Shown: positions 7,553-14,988, numbered from the stretch's first letter. The stretch is 16,932 nucleotides of DNA from Pseudomonadota bacterium (GCA_022360335.1 JAKSCZ010000328.1:1-16932); one strand, 5' to 3'. Translations and numbers: made by a program. Notes: a model not told the origin generated them from the sequence alone.

Positions 7553-8102
7553 CGTCGATCCCCCGGTACGGCAGTTTGTCGGGATTGTTGTACGGACCGC
7601 CCATCCAGCCCGGGAAGTTGACCCAGCCGAAGGATCGGAAATTGCCGGAGGTAACGAACAGGATCAGGAACTCCTGGATGCCCCAGTAACGGACCGTTTC
7701 CCAGTTCGCGGGCGGCGTCCCGGGATCCGGCGTGTAGAGATAGTCCATCGCCTTGTCGCTGCCGAGTTTTTGCTCGAGCGCCGCGAACAGCGCCAGGAAT
7801 TGCTTGTAAGCGGTGAAGTAGCTGGGCGTCTGCCGGGTCTTGTAATTGACGAAGGACGTGAATTCGGCCTGATCGAACGCCGAGTGACCGGTGACGTTCC
7901 ATTTCTTCGCAGGATACAGCGCGATGCCGTAAAGCGTCGCGATCTCGGTTTTGGACAAGCTACCGACCAGGTCCGGCGAAGGTAATGCCGGTTTGTCGGC
8001 GAGCCGGTTGGCCTGTTCCCTCAGGAACGGCGTCAGGGTGAGCCCGAACGAATGGCCCGCCCGTTCGCCGAGCGCCTTTGTCAATTCCCGATCTGTATCC
8101 AT
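7545..8102 (-). CDS. Small protein coupled to the GMC oxidoreductase; putative accessory subunit, family not recognised
   Basis: This is a 185-residue soluble protein with no signal peptide, no transmembrane segment and no cysteine. The N-terminal third is helical in character; residues 93-118 (SYFTAYKQFLALF and onward) look like amphipathic helices. The C-terminal part is aromatic and glycine-rich: YWGIQEFLILF (139-149), FRSFGWVNFPGWMGGPY (155-171). GMC dehydrogenases of the gluconate and glucose type usually have a small subunit of 160-240 residues encoded immediately upstream, and this gene has that size, position and an 8-base overlap. Unlike those subunits it lacks a Tat export signal. 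GAGGA precedes the ATG. The subunit assignment is inference from context and I cannot name the family. Confidence 0.72.
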   Translation of the reverse strand: MDTDRELTKALGERAGHSFGLTLTPFLREQANRLADKPALPSPDLVGSLSKTEIATLYGIALYPAKKWNVTGHSAFDQAEFTSFVNYKTRQTPSYFTAYKQFLALFAALEQKLGSDKAMDYLYTPDPGTPPANWETVRYWGIQEFLILFVTSGNFRSFGWVNFPGWMGGPYNNPDKLPYRGIDDE

Positions 8103-8151
8103 CGCCGTCCTCGTTGGTTTGTTCTTCTGCGGCAGGCTTCGGATCGCCCCG

Positions 8152-8517
8152 CTAGTCGGGCGAGTCTTGCCAGAGACCGAAGTTGTTCTTCACGACATCC
8201 AGGAGTTCCGCGTAGTAACCCTTACCCGGAACGGGCGTCTTCGGAACGATCAGCTCCGCACCGAGGGACACCGCCGTCTCGATAGCCGCATCGATATCGC
8301 TCACCGCGTAGTAGCTGGTCGGGGTCGCCGGCGTGCCTTCGCCTTTCATCATTGCGAGATAGATACTGTGCGGATAGTCGCCGTTCTCGTCGGTGATCTC
8401 CCAGAACTGATTCGGCGGCAAGGACTTGAAACGCCAATTGGGAAACAGCGCCGCATAGAAGTCTTTTGCGCGCTCGTCCGGATCGCACGGGATGATGCTG
8501 TGGACGACTATTTTCAC
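8152..8517 (-). CDS. VOC superfamily (glyoxalase/bleomycin-resistance fold) protein
   Basis: This 121-residue protein has the paired beta-alpha-beta-beta-beta layout of the vicinal oxygen chelate fold. It starts MKIVVHSIIPC, then KDFYAALFPNWRFK, a central SYYAVSDIDAAIETAVSLGAE-like region, and ends in DVVKNNFGLWQ, a typical close for this fold. Members range from metal enzymes to binding proteins, and no specific activity can be assigned. The start is a GTG at 8517, since no in-frame ATG is available nearby and the ribosome site is weak, so the start is uncertain. It lies 49 bases upstream of the small GMC-associated gene and is probably the first gene of the six-gene cluster. Confidence 0.83.
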   Translation of the reverse strand: MKIVVHSIIPCDPDERAKDFYAALFPNWRFKSLPPNQFWEITDENGDYPHSIYLAMMKGEGTPATPTSYYAVSDIDAAIETAVSLGAELIVPKTPVPGKGYYAELLDVVKNNFGLWQDSPD

Positions 8518-8589
8518 GATGAGCTTTGCGTCAGGTGACGGCCCGGATGTGGGTCCCGATTCTCAGATACTGTCACCGGCGATCGAAAT

Positions 8590-8602
8590 ATCTCAGTGAG
8601 AT
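8590..8602. promoter_or_regulatory. Perfect dyad ATCTCA-G-TGAGAT upstream of the six-gene cluster
   Basis: Two 6-base arms flank a single G, about 73 bases upstream of the VOC gene start and within an AT-richer stretch carrying repeated GATA/TAGA words on the minus strand. The intergenic space 8518-8673 is the only plausible promoter region for the cluster. The dyad is a candidate operator. No convincing -35/-10 pair was identified. Confidence 0.35.
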
Positions 8603-8673
8603 TGGTATCTATCTATTAGAATCTATCGAACCGGAGCCCGGACGCGGTGAACGCCGGCGTGGCCGTCGCTTCT

Positions 8674-9672
8674 TCAATCCGCGTCGGCGGATTTCAGAAT
8701 GTCGTCCCAGCGTCGGATCAGCAGGTTCTTCCTGTGGTCGGGAACCCGGTACTGCCAGCCTGACAGGCGCTCGTCGATTTCTGCGGCTTCGTTTGCGGCC
8801 GCCGATTCCCCGTCGGCCGTTGCCGCCGTAAAAGCGAGCCACGCCGCTTCGTCTTCGACCGTGACGTCGACGGCGATCTTCAGGCCGTCCCAGGTTTCGA
8901 AAGCCGCCGAGCTCGCCGCCGGCGTCCCGGCGCGCTTTCGCACGTCGTCGAGTTTCAGCCCGGCGAGCGCTCCCGCCATGCCGTTGCCAACCGTTGCATA
9001 GCTGAGTTCCCGCTCCGAAGGCACATCGATAACCGCGAAATCGGTCTGCTCCGGATCGGTCTTCTCGATCACGATGGTCTCACCGTCGGCATGGGCGACG
9101 GTAACCCGTTGGATGCGATCGGACGGGATGTCGATCAGGTCCTGTAGCAGCCATTCGCCGGCGGAGTCCGGTACCGGGGGGTTCCGGTCGATCAGGTAGC
9201 TCGCCGCCTGTTCCGGCGTTCGGGCGTAGCGAAAGTCCCGCTGCGCCGAATTGCCGAGGATGACCGAGTAGGAGAAGTCGGTCCCGACGATCGTCACGAG
9301 GTCGCCTTTGCCGCCCTGACCGGGATCGTCGACACCGAGCTTCGAGTAATTATCCGGATTCGACGTCTTCTCTTCGAGGATCCTGGCAGCGGCCAGGGCG
9401 TCGATCAGCTGACCCAGTTTGCCGACGTCCGCCGGATACCCGTCACGGGCGCTCACGACCCAGCGCCTGCCCTCGCGATGCAGGGTCACGCCTTCCTCGC
9501 CCACGGCCCGGCTGACAGTGACCCGCGTGGCCTCGTTGGCGAGGCCCTTGAATCCCGGCAGCAGAACCCGCCTGTTTTCGGAGTCGTCATCGCCGTTGCG
9601 GTCGACGGCGAGTAACAGCAACAGCAGCGCCGTTACTATCCCGACGAGAACCTGTACCGTCTTTCGGCTCAT
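8674..9672 (-). CDS. DUF4340 domain protein of a Gld-type ABC cluster
   Basis: The product is 332 residues with one N-terminal transmembrane helix (VQVLVGIVTALLLLLLAV, about 5-22) and a large, probably periplasmic, mixed alpha/beta region. Features typical of DUF4340 are the opening KGLANEATRVTV block, the DGYPADVGKLGQLIDALAAAR segment and the repeated two-part layout. The start at 9672 is chosen because its ATG overlaps the stop of the upstream GldG-like gene (ATGA); the longer frame to 9768 would run deep into that gene. No enzymatic motif is visible. It is the last gene of the ABC cluster and presumably works with the auxiliary protein at the membrane. Confidence 0.82.
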   Translation of the reverse strand: MSRKTVQVLVGIVTALLLLLLAVDRNGDDDSENRRVLLPGFKGLANEATRVTVSRAVGEEGVTLHREGRRWVVSARDGYPADVGKLGQLIDALAAARILEEKTSNPDNYSKLGVDDPGQGGKGDLVTIVGTDFSYSVILGNSAQRDFRYARTPEQAASYLIDRNPPVPDSAGEWLLQDLIDIPSDRIQRVTVAHADGETIVIEKTDPEQTDFAVIDVPSERELSYATVGNGMAGALAGLKLDDVRKRAGTPAASSAAFETWDGLKIAVDVTVEDEAAWLAFTAATADGESAAANEAAEIDERLSGWQYRVPDHRKNLLIRRWDDILKSADAD

Positions 9673-11573
9673 GCGATGTCTCGCCGCCGTCGCCGTTGCC
9701 AGAGCACGATCAACGTGCCCGCGGTCAGCAGCAGCGGCATCAGGCCGATATTGACGATCTTGAGCCACATACCGAGATCTTCGATGTCTTTGTCGAGACC
9801 CCGCTGCACGGCGCGCAGCTCCTTGCGGATCGACGCGCGTTGATCGACGAATCGATCGATCTCGGCCTGCTGTTCGTCCGTCAGCAACAGGCTGCCTGCA
9901 TCGTCCCTCGATGCCTGTAATTCCGCGAGGCGCCGCTCCGTCTCGGAGAGTTCCCGTTGCAGGCGTTGCTGCGTTTCGAGGAAGCGCGCCTCGGCGTCGA
10001 CCCGAAGCTCGTCGACTTTCGTGAAGGGCCGCGAGAAGCTGCCGCGACTGCGCACGGCGATCAGGTCGGAGCTGCCGGCGAGGTTTTCGAGTGCATTGAC
10101 GACAAATGCACCGTTACTCGCAAAGGCGTTGGCGATCTGCCGGCCGAAGAAGTTCTGTACCTGAACCCACATCGGGTCGCTCAATAAATCGACGTCGGCG
10201 ACGACGATGAGGTTGACGGACTCAGTCGATTCAGGGACGTGCTCGGCGGCGCTGCCTTCATCCGCGCCGGCGTCATCCGGCCCCGGCGTCATTGCCGGCC
10301 GGCCGTCGGGAAAAGCGCTGGGCAAGCTGCCGCTGACGCGCGCGGCGATCACCAGTGGTTCGCCGCCGGGGTCGAAGCCGCGCTGCAGTTCCGTCGGGTC
10401 GGGCAGGAAGGCGAACCGCGATGCGGGCAGCAACGCCGATGCCGGACTGGAGGTCACCAGCGGCTCTAATGAAATGTCGCTGTCCGGAGCGGCGCGCAGC
10501 CGGCCGGCCGTGGCCGCATTCAGAGTTCCCAGCTCCATCGTAACGATATCGTTATCGTCGATTCGATCCGAGGTCACGCCGAGGTAGCCGTAATGCCGTG
10601 TCGGCCGGTTGCCGAAACCGGTATTGATCTGCAGGGCGAGCTGCGCGTCGGCGACGACTTCCCGGCTACTGAATTCGATGCCCCAGCCTGCGAACAGCAA
10701 CGGCAAATCCGAAGACTGGCCCACCGGGGGCATTCCCTGCGGCATACTTTCCGTGGACGTCGAATCGACGGCCGCCACCGGGTCGACGAATATCAGCGCC
10801 TTGCCGCCGCGCAGAACGAACTGGTCGATCGCATATTGGGTTGTATCCGAGAGATTCTTCGGCTGCACGATCCAGAGCAGGCCGATGTCCTCCGGCACGG
10901 TATCGAACGCCGTCCCGAGATCGCGTATCTCAAAGAGTTGATCCGCCTGTTGATAGACCGCCCAGGGCGGCTGCATCCGCTGAGTCTGCGGGTCGAACCG
11001 GCCAGTCATCGAGACGCCCGACACGAGGCCGACGACACTGCGCTCCGGGCTCGCCAGGGTGCTGACGAGCTTTGCGAGGTCGTACTCCAGGGACGCTTCC
11101 CTCTCAGGCTGGAAAAACGGGATGATCTCTTCGTCCCCGACGCTGTTGACGCCCGCGAGACCCAGGTAGACCGGGTCCGGCGTGGCGCCGAGTTGGGCGC
11201 CCTGCAGGCCGAACTGTGCGGCCCGGTCTTCTTCTTCGGAAAACGGCAGCGGATCGATCACGCTCAGGCGCACCTTGCCGCGGCCGGCATCCGCAAGCTC
11301 TTCGAGCATTTCCCGTACCCGGTTGGCGTAGTCGCGCAGGCTCGGCACGTCTCGCGTGGCCCGATCCGAGAAATAGAAATACAGGTTAATCGGCTCCTCG
11401 ATATCCCGAACGATGCGTTTCGTGCCGTCGCTGAGCGTGTACAGGCGATTGTCGGTCAGGTCGATCCGGAGGCCCTTGAACAGCTGGTTCGAGACGATGA
11501 CGGCCATGACGAAGGCGACCAGCAAAAGCACGAGGCTGGAGGCGCCGAGTCGTTTCTGGCTCCGTGTGCTCAC
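9669..11573 (-). CDS. gldG-like: GldG-like ABC-transport auxiliary protein
   Basis: This 634-residue membrane protein has an N-terminal transmembrane helix (LVLLLVAFVMAVIVSNQLF, about 14-32), the family opening RIDLTDNRLYTLSDGTKRI, a large extracytoplasmic region, an acidic low-complexity insert (GPDDAGADEGSAAEH) about two thirds in, a coiled coil near residues 526-597 and a C-terminal helix (about 604-624) ending in a run of five arginines. This matches the ABC_transp_aux/GldG architecture, whose best-known member is linked to gliding in Bacteroidetes, while proteobacterial homologues have no established role. The start is GTG, two bases after the permease stop. It overlaps the DUF4340 gene by 4 bases. 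Its partners are the adjacent ATPase and permease. Confidence 0.87.
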   Translation of the reverse strand: MSTRSQKRLGASSLVLLLVAFVMAVIVSNQLFKGLRIDLTDNRLYTLSDGTKRIVRDIEEPINLYFYFSDRATRDVPSLRDYANRVREMLEELADAGRGKVRLSVIDPLPFSEEEDRAAQFGLQGAQLGATPDPVYLGLAGVNSVGDEEIIPFFQPEREASLEYDLAKLVSTLASPERSVVGLVSGVSMTGRFDPQTQRMQPPWAVYQQADQLFEIRDLGTAFDTVPEDIGLLWIVQPKNLSDTTQYAIDQFVLRGGKALIFVDPVAAVDSTSTESMPQGMPPVGQSSDLPLLFAGWGIEFSSREVVADAQLALQINTGFGNRPTRHYGYLGVTSDRIDDNDIVTMELGTLNAATAGRLRAAPDSDISLEPLVTSSPASALLPASRFAFLPDPTELQRGFDPGGEPLVIAARVSGSLPSAFPDGRPAMTPGPDDAGADEGSAAEHVPESTESVNLIVVADVDLLSDPMWVQVQNFFGRQIANAFASNGAFVVNALENLAGSSDLIAVRSRGSFSRPFTKVDELRVDAEARFLETQQRLQRELSETERRLAELQASRDDAGSLLLTDEQQAEIDRFVDQRASIRKELRAVQRGLDKDIEDLGMWLKIVNIGLMPLLLTAGTLIVLWQRRRRRDIA

Positions 11574-11575
11574 CG

Positions 11576-12310
11576 TCAGTCTGCCTGTTTCCAGCCGAGC
11601 ACTATGGTGTTGGCGTACAGGAAAGTGCCGATCACGAGGGCGAAATAGACGAGGTCGCGAACGTCGATGACGCCGCGCGAGATGTCCGCGAAATGCGTCA
11701 GGAAGCTCAGCGACGCGATGCCGTCAACGATCACCTGCGGCGCCCAGCCGGAGAAAACGTCCAGCACGAGGGGGAATCCGGACAGCAGGAATCCGAAACA
11801 GGCGACCACGGTGAGTACGAAGGCGATCACCTGGTTGCGCGTGAAGGCGGACAGGCAGGAACCGATCGCGAGAAAGCCGCCCGCCATCAGGAAGCTGCCG
11901 ATGTAGGCGGCCAGGATGGCGCCGTTGTCGGGATCGCCGAGGTAGTTGACGGTCAGCCAGATCGGAAAAGTCAGGGCGAGCGCGATCCCGGCGAATGCCC
12001 AGGACGCGAGAAACTTGCCGAGGACTGCCTGCAGCGGCGTGATGGGCAGCGTCATGAGCAATTCGATCGTCCCCGATTTGCGCTCTTCGGCCCAGAGACG
12101 CATCGACAATGCCGGCACCAGGAACAGGTACAGCCAGGGGTGGAAGTCGAAGAACGCGCGCAGGTCCGCCTGGCCGCGCTCGTAGAAGCCGCCCAGGTAG
12201 AACGTGAATGCGCCCATCAGCATCAGGAAGATGACGATGAAAACATACGCGACCGGCGTCGCGAAATAGCTCTGCAGCTCCCTGCGAATCAGCGCCCTGA
12301 CCATGCTCAT
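11576..12310 (-). CDS. gldF-like: ABC-2 type permease, GldF-like
   Basis: This 244-residue integral membrane permease has about six hydrophobic segments, including AYVFIVIFLMLMGAFTFYL (21-39), GFLAIGSCLSAF and the FVLTVVACFGFLLSGF segment. The motif EERKSGTIELLMTLPIT (76-92) between helices is characteristic of ABC-2 permeases of the GldF/NosY type. Its ATG overlaps the ATPase stop codon (ATGA), and a second in-frame ATG two codons later is possible. With the ATPase it would form the transmembrane core of the transporter; the substrate is unknown. Confidence 0.9.
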   Translation of the reverse strand: MSMVRALIRRELQSYFATPVAYVFIVIFLMLMGAFTFYLGGFYERGQADLRAFFDFHPWLYLFLVPALSMRLWAEERKSGTIELLMTLPITPLQAVLGKFLASWAFAGIALALTFPIWLTVNYLGDPDNGAILAAYIGSFLMAGGFLAIGSCLSAFTRNQVIAFVLTVVACFGFLLSGFPLVLDVFSGWAPQVIVDGIASLSFLTHFADISRGVIDVRDLVYFALVIGTFLYANTIVLGWKQAD

Positions 12311-13041
12311 GCCGCTTCCGCCTCCGGTGTTCCTTCCTGCGTGATGCGGCGGAACACGGCGTCGAAATCGCCGTCGCCCTGTGCGGCCAGGGCTTCGGGC
12401 GTGTCGTCGACCAGCAGACGTCCGTCGTTGATGATGATGGCACGGGTGCAGACGGCCTCGACTTCCTCGAGGATGTGAGTCGAGATGACGATGAGCTTCT
12501 CTTCCGACATCGAGCGGATCAGTTCCCGGACCTCGTGTTTCTGGTTCGGGTCCAGGCCGTCGGTGGGTTCGTCGAGAATCAGCACGTCGGGGTCGTGCAG
12601 GATCGCCTGTGCCAGTCCGACGCGCCGTTTGAAGCCTTTCGACAGCGTTTCGATGGCCTGGTCGAGCACGGGGCCCAGGTGCAGCAAGGAAACGACTTCG
12701 GCAAGGCGCGCCTGCCGGCCGCCGCCGCTCAGACCCCTGACGTCGGCGATAAAGTCCAGAAACTTCGCCGGCGTCATCTCGGCGTAAAGAGGCGCGCCCT
12801 CGGGCAAATAGCCGATGCGCTGTTGCGCCGCCAGGGTAGCGGTCCGGATATCGTGGCCGCAGACGACGGCGCTGCCGCTGCTGGGCACGACGAAGCCCGC
12901 GACCATTTTCATGGTCGTGGATTTGCCGGCTCCGTTCGGTCCGAGAAAGCCCAGTACTTCTCCGGGACCGCAGCGAAAGGACAGGTCGTCGACAACCTTG
13001 TGCCGACCGTAACGTTTTGTCAGGCCTTCGATCTCTATCAT
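12307..13041 (-). CDS. gldA-like: ABC transporter ATP-binding protein, GldA-like
   Basis: This 244-residue cytoplasmic ATPase would energise the adjacent permease. It has Walker A GPNGAGKS (34-41), the YLPE variant Q-loop region (79-82) typical of GldA-type proteins, signature LSKGFKRR (133-140), Walker B VLILDE (153-158) and switch His189 in STHILEE. The start at 13041 (MIEIEGLTKRYG) is chosen because it matches the family N-terminus; longer frames to 13086 or 13161 add a non-homologous leader, and 13161 would lie inside the hairpin. Ribosome sites are weak at all candidates. It is the first gene of a four-gene operon. Confidence 0.93.
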   Translation of the reverse strand: MIEIEGLTKRYGRHKVVDDLSFRCGPGEVLGFLGPNGAGKSTTMKMVAGFVVPSSGSAVVCGHDIRTATLAAQQRIGYLPEGAPLYAEMTPAKFLDFIADVRGLSGGGRQARLAEVVSLLHLGPVLDQAIETLSKGFKRRVGLAQAILHDPDVLILDEPTDGLDPNQKHEVRELIRSMSEEKLIVISTHILEEVEAVCTRAIIINDGRLLVDDTPEALAAQGDGDFDAVFRRITQEGTPEAEAA

Positions 13042-13144
13042 CGGAATTGTCGTACGACGCCGTCCGAGTGCCGGCGTCGGCGGCATTTTTTTATCAAAGA
13101 CGGAATCGACTTTCAATACCCCGACGCCGTTCGGATTCCAGCCC

Positions 13145-13175
13145 GCCCGGGCGTTCGACAATCGAATGCCCGGGC
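13145..13175. other. Long hairpin between the sugar isomerase-like gene and the ABC operon
   Basis: Two 14-base arms (13145-13158 and 13162-13175) flank the loop CAA. The outer 8 bp are the self-complementary GCCCGGGC and the inner arm is TTCGA, with one G-T (wobble or mismatch) pair. It lies 36 bases past the isomerase-like gene stop and about 104 bases before the ABC ATPase start. No T-run follows on either strand, so it could be a factor-dependent terminator, an mRNA-stabilising structure or a protein-binding dyad. Confidence 0.6.
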
Positions 13176-13210
13176 AGTGCTTGCACGGTCTGCCGAATCC
13201 GATACGGCAA

Positions 13211-14014
13211 TCAGAATGTCAGCGTGGAAACGGCTGCGTAACTTCTGGCGGCGCTCCCGAGAGCGTCTTTGGCGTCGTCGCGCTCGACGTAATAGTGTTT
13301 GAAGCCAGCGAGATCTCCGACGGCGAAAAAACCGGCAAAATCGATGATGCCGTCACCGACGTCCGTCATGCTCCTGTCGGCGGCCATGTCCTTTATGTGA
13401 CACAGCGGAAACCGGCCCGGGTAGTTTTCGAAGTAATGGAACGGATCGGCGCCGGCCAGCGTCATCCAATACAGGTCCAGCTCCACCTGCACGAGTTCGG
13501 AATCCGTGCGGTCGAGGATCAGGTCGATGGGCCGCTGGCCATCGAGTTCGGTGAACTCGAAGTCGTGGTTGTGCCAGGCGAACTGCAAACCGGCGTCGCG
13601 GCATTGTGCCGCGAACCCGGCCACCAGATCGATGTGGCGTCGATAGTCATCCAGGCTAAGGCGCTCGTCCGGCGCCAGCCAGCCCAGCACGATGTAATCA
13701 TTGCCGATCGTCACTGCGGTTTCGATGAGCTGCTCCGCTGCGCTGCGAATGTCGGCCAGTTGAACGTGTGCCGATGGCGAGACCAGTCCTGCCGTATCCA
13801 GAAGCGCTCTTATCTCTCCGGGCGAATGACCGAAGAAACCGGCAAATTCGACTTCGGCATAGCCGATCGCCGCGAGTGCTCGCAATGTGCCGGCCACGTC
13901 TTCCGCCATGTCGTCGCGAACCGTGTACAACTGTATTCCGATTCGTGCGGGATCGATACCGGTCGTGGACTCCGGTGTTCTGCCGTCAGTATTTTGTCGG
14001 CGATTCTTAGACAT
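13211..14014 (-). CDS. Sugar phosphate isomerase/epimerase-like TIM-barrel protein
   Basis: This 267-residue protein is of the xylose-isomerase-like (AP endonuclease 2) superfamily. The barrel begins at IGIQLYTVRDDM (25-36), followed by GYAEVEFAGFFG (51-62, Glu56), SAHVQL (His83), FAWHNHDFEF (145-154), VELDLYWMTLAGADP (177-191), the metal-site block FPLCHIKDM (202-210, His206 and Asp209), and YYVERD (241-246, Glu244). Such proteins isomerise or epimerise sugars, often inositols, using a divalent metal. Many relatives carry a Tat signal; this one does not, so it is probably cytoplasmic. It is monocistronic by position, with the hairpin downstream and an IS remnant upstream. The exact substrate is not readable. 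Confidence 0.88.
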   Translation of the reverse strand: MSKNRRQNTDGRTPESTTGIDPARIGIQLYTVRDDMAEDVAGTLRALAAIGYAEVEFAGFFGHSPGEIRALLDTAGLVSPSAHVQLADIRSAAEQLIETAVTIGNDYIVLGWLAPDERLSLDDYRRHIDLVAGFAAQCRDAGLQFAWHNHDFEFTELDGQRPIDLILDRTDSELVQVELDLYWMTLAGADPFHYFENYPGRFPLCHIKDMAADRSMTDVGDGIIDFAGFFAVGDLAGFKHYYVERDDAKDALGSAARSYAAVSTLTF

Positions 14015-14055
14015 GGATTCAAGCGCGGGTTGAATACCGGTTTCCCGGACAGCTT

Positions 14056-14086
14056 AGTATAGTGTCTGGACTACCCCCGGTGTGAC
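14056..14086 (-). promoter_or_regulatory. Possible promoter of the isomerase-like gene
   Basis: On the minus strand TATACT (14061-14056) lies 41 bases upstream of the start codon. A weak GTCACA candidate -35 sits 19 bases further upstream, longer than the usual spacing. Only the -10 element is convincing. Confidence 0.25.
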
Positions 14087-14117
14087 GGGCATTTCTTCGG
14101 CTCCACTTATTAGTTGT

Positions 14118-14134
14118 GTCCCAAGGATCGGGAC
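14118..14134. repeat. Small inverted repeat on the left flank of the IS200 remnant
   Basis: GTCCC and GGGAC flank a 7-base loop about 30 bases before the first recognisable transposase codons. IS200-type elements carry subterminal hairpins at each end, so this may be the left-end structure, but the match is short. Confidence 0.3.
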
Positions 14135-14162
14135 CACTTCTGTTTAAAGTACAGCCGCTGAG

Positions 14163-14553
14163 TGTAAGCACCATGTTGTTTTTATTCCGAAGTATCGGGA
14201 GAAAGCAATTTTCGGGCCAAATCCACGCGGAGTTGGGGGGAGATATTTAGGCGTTTGGCGGAGCAGAGAGAAGGCCGGATCAAAGAAGGGCACCTGATGC
14301 CGGATCATGTGCATATGATGATCTCGATTCTGCTAAATACGCAGTGGCTCAGGTAGTCGGATTCATCAAAAGCAAAAGTGCGATCCACATCGCGAGGTGC
14401 TACGCCGAGGTGAAAAGGAATTTTTTGGGGCAGCGTTTCTGGGCCCGGGGCTACTTCGTATCGACGGTCGGTAGAGATGAGGACATCATTCGGGAGAATA
14501 TCCGTCATCAGGAATACGAGGATCGCCGTTGCGATCAAACGGGCCTGATGTAG
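14163..14553 (+). pseudogene. Decayed IS200/IS605-type Y1 transposase (tnpA remnant)
   Basis: Fragments of a single-strand HUH/Y1 transposase can be read in order but in different frames: CKHHVVFIPKYR from 14163, then RRLAEQREGRIKEGHLMPDHVHMM (14237-14310 region, containing the H-x-H of the HUH site), then KYAVAQVVGFIKSKSAIH onward through ARGYFVSTVGRDED to the stop at 14551. One extra base near 14216, one extra G in the G-run near 14235 and one missing base near 14332 break the frame. No proper start is visible. The family pattern R-x-Y-I-R-x-Q, which holds the catalytic tyrosine, reads RENIRHQ here, so that tyrosine appears lost. The gene is certainly not functional as read. It lies just upstream of the toxin-antitoxin pair. 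Confidence 0.85.
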
Positions 14554-14555
14554 AG

Positions 14556-14570
14556 CTCCCTTCAGGGGAG
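14556..14570 (+). repeat. Right-end hairpin of the IS200 remnant
   Basis: CTCCC TTCAG GGGAG, three bases after the transposase stop, forms a 5-bp stem. IS200-type elements typically end with such a short GC palindrome just past tnpA. The exact element boundary cannot be fixed. Confidence 0.5.
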
Positions 14571-14667
14571 AGTCGGGGGGGATTGTTACTGGGAATGGGC
14601 GGCGGAGCGCATGATGGGTGCCTTCGCTTCGTCTCGGGTGCCGTTAGCTCGTTGATTTAAAAGAAAA

Positions 14668-14704
14668 TTGACAGGGCTCACTATAATGGGCTACAGTGTA
14701 GCTC
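14668..14704 (+). promoter_or_regulatory. Promoter and operator of the toxin-antitoxin operon
   Basis: TTGACA at 14668-14673 and a consensus-like TATAAT at 14682-14687 are seen, though the spacing between those two is too short; TTGACA would instead pair with TACAGT (14692-14697) at 18 bases. Overlapping this is the dyad GGGCTACAGTGTAGCTC (14688-14704), symmetric around G14696 with one mismatch. Antitoxins of the RelB/DinJ type repress their own operon by binding such palindromes. AGGAGG (14711-14716) follows, 8 bases before the antitoxin ATG. Confidence 0.6.
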
Positions 14705-14724
14705 AGATTCAGGAGGACTTGGTT

Positions 14725-14988
14725 ATGGCAGCGAATGCAGTGGTACGCGCTCGAATCGATGGGCAGATTAAAGAAGAAGCCAGCGTCGTACTGGCGGCGA
14801 TGGGCCTCACTGTGTCCGATGCCTTCCGCATTCTGCTCACGCGTGTGGCGCGCGAAAAGGCACTGCCGTTTGAACCACTGGTGCCCAACGCCGAAACGAT
14901 CGAAGCCATGAAGGAAGCCCGTCGCGGGAATCTGCCTTCGTTTGACACGGTCGATGACCTGATGGCTGATCTGAATGCGGACGATTGA
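14725..14988 (+). CDS. dinJ-like: RelB/DinJ family antitoxin
   Basis: This 87-residue antitoxin would neutralise the adjacent YafQ-type toxin and repress the operon. The N-terminal part is a ribbon-helix-helix: AANAVVRARIDGQIKEEA (2-19), then VLAAMGLTVSDAFRILLTRV, a strong family signature. The acidic, flexible C-terminus (EAMKEARRGNLPSFDTVDDLMADLNADD region) would wrap the toxin. The start at 14725 is set by AGGAGG eight bases upstream; a longer TTG frame from 14668 would begin inside the promoter. It overlaps the toxin gene by 14 bases. Confidence 0.93.
   Translation: MAANAVVRARIDGQIKEEASVVLAAMGLTVSDAFRILLTRVAREKALPFEPLVPNAETIEAMKEARRGNLPSFDTVDDLMADLNADD

Noticed and set aside
6182..7621. 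479-codon plus-strand open frame opposite the GMC oxidoreductase.
   Set aside because: It is antisense to a gene with clear FAD and catalytic motifs; the product is not recognisable and its length is explained by codon bias.
14588..14660. Possible short gene between the IS remnant and the antitoxin.
   Set aside because: No open frame of useful length, no ribosome site and no recognisable protein segment.
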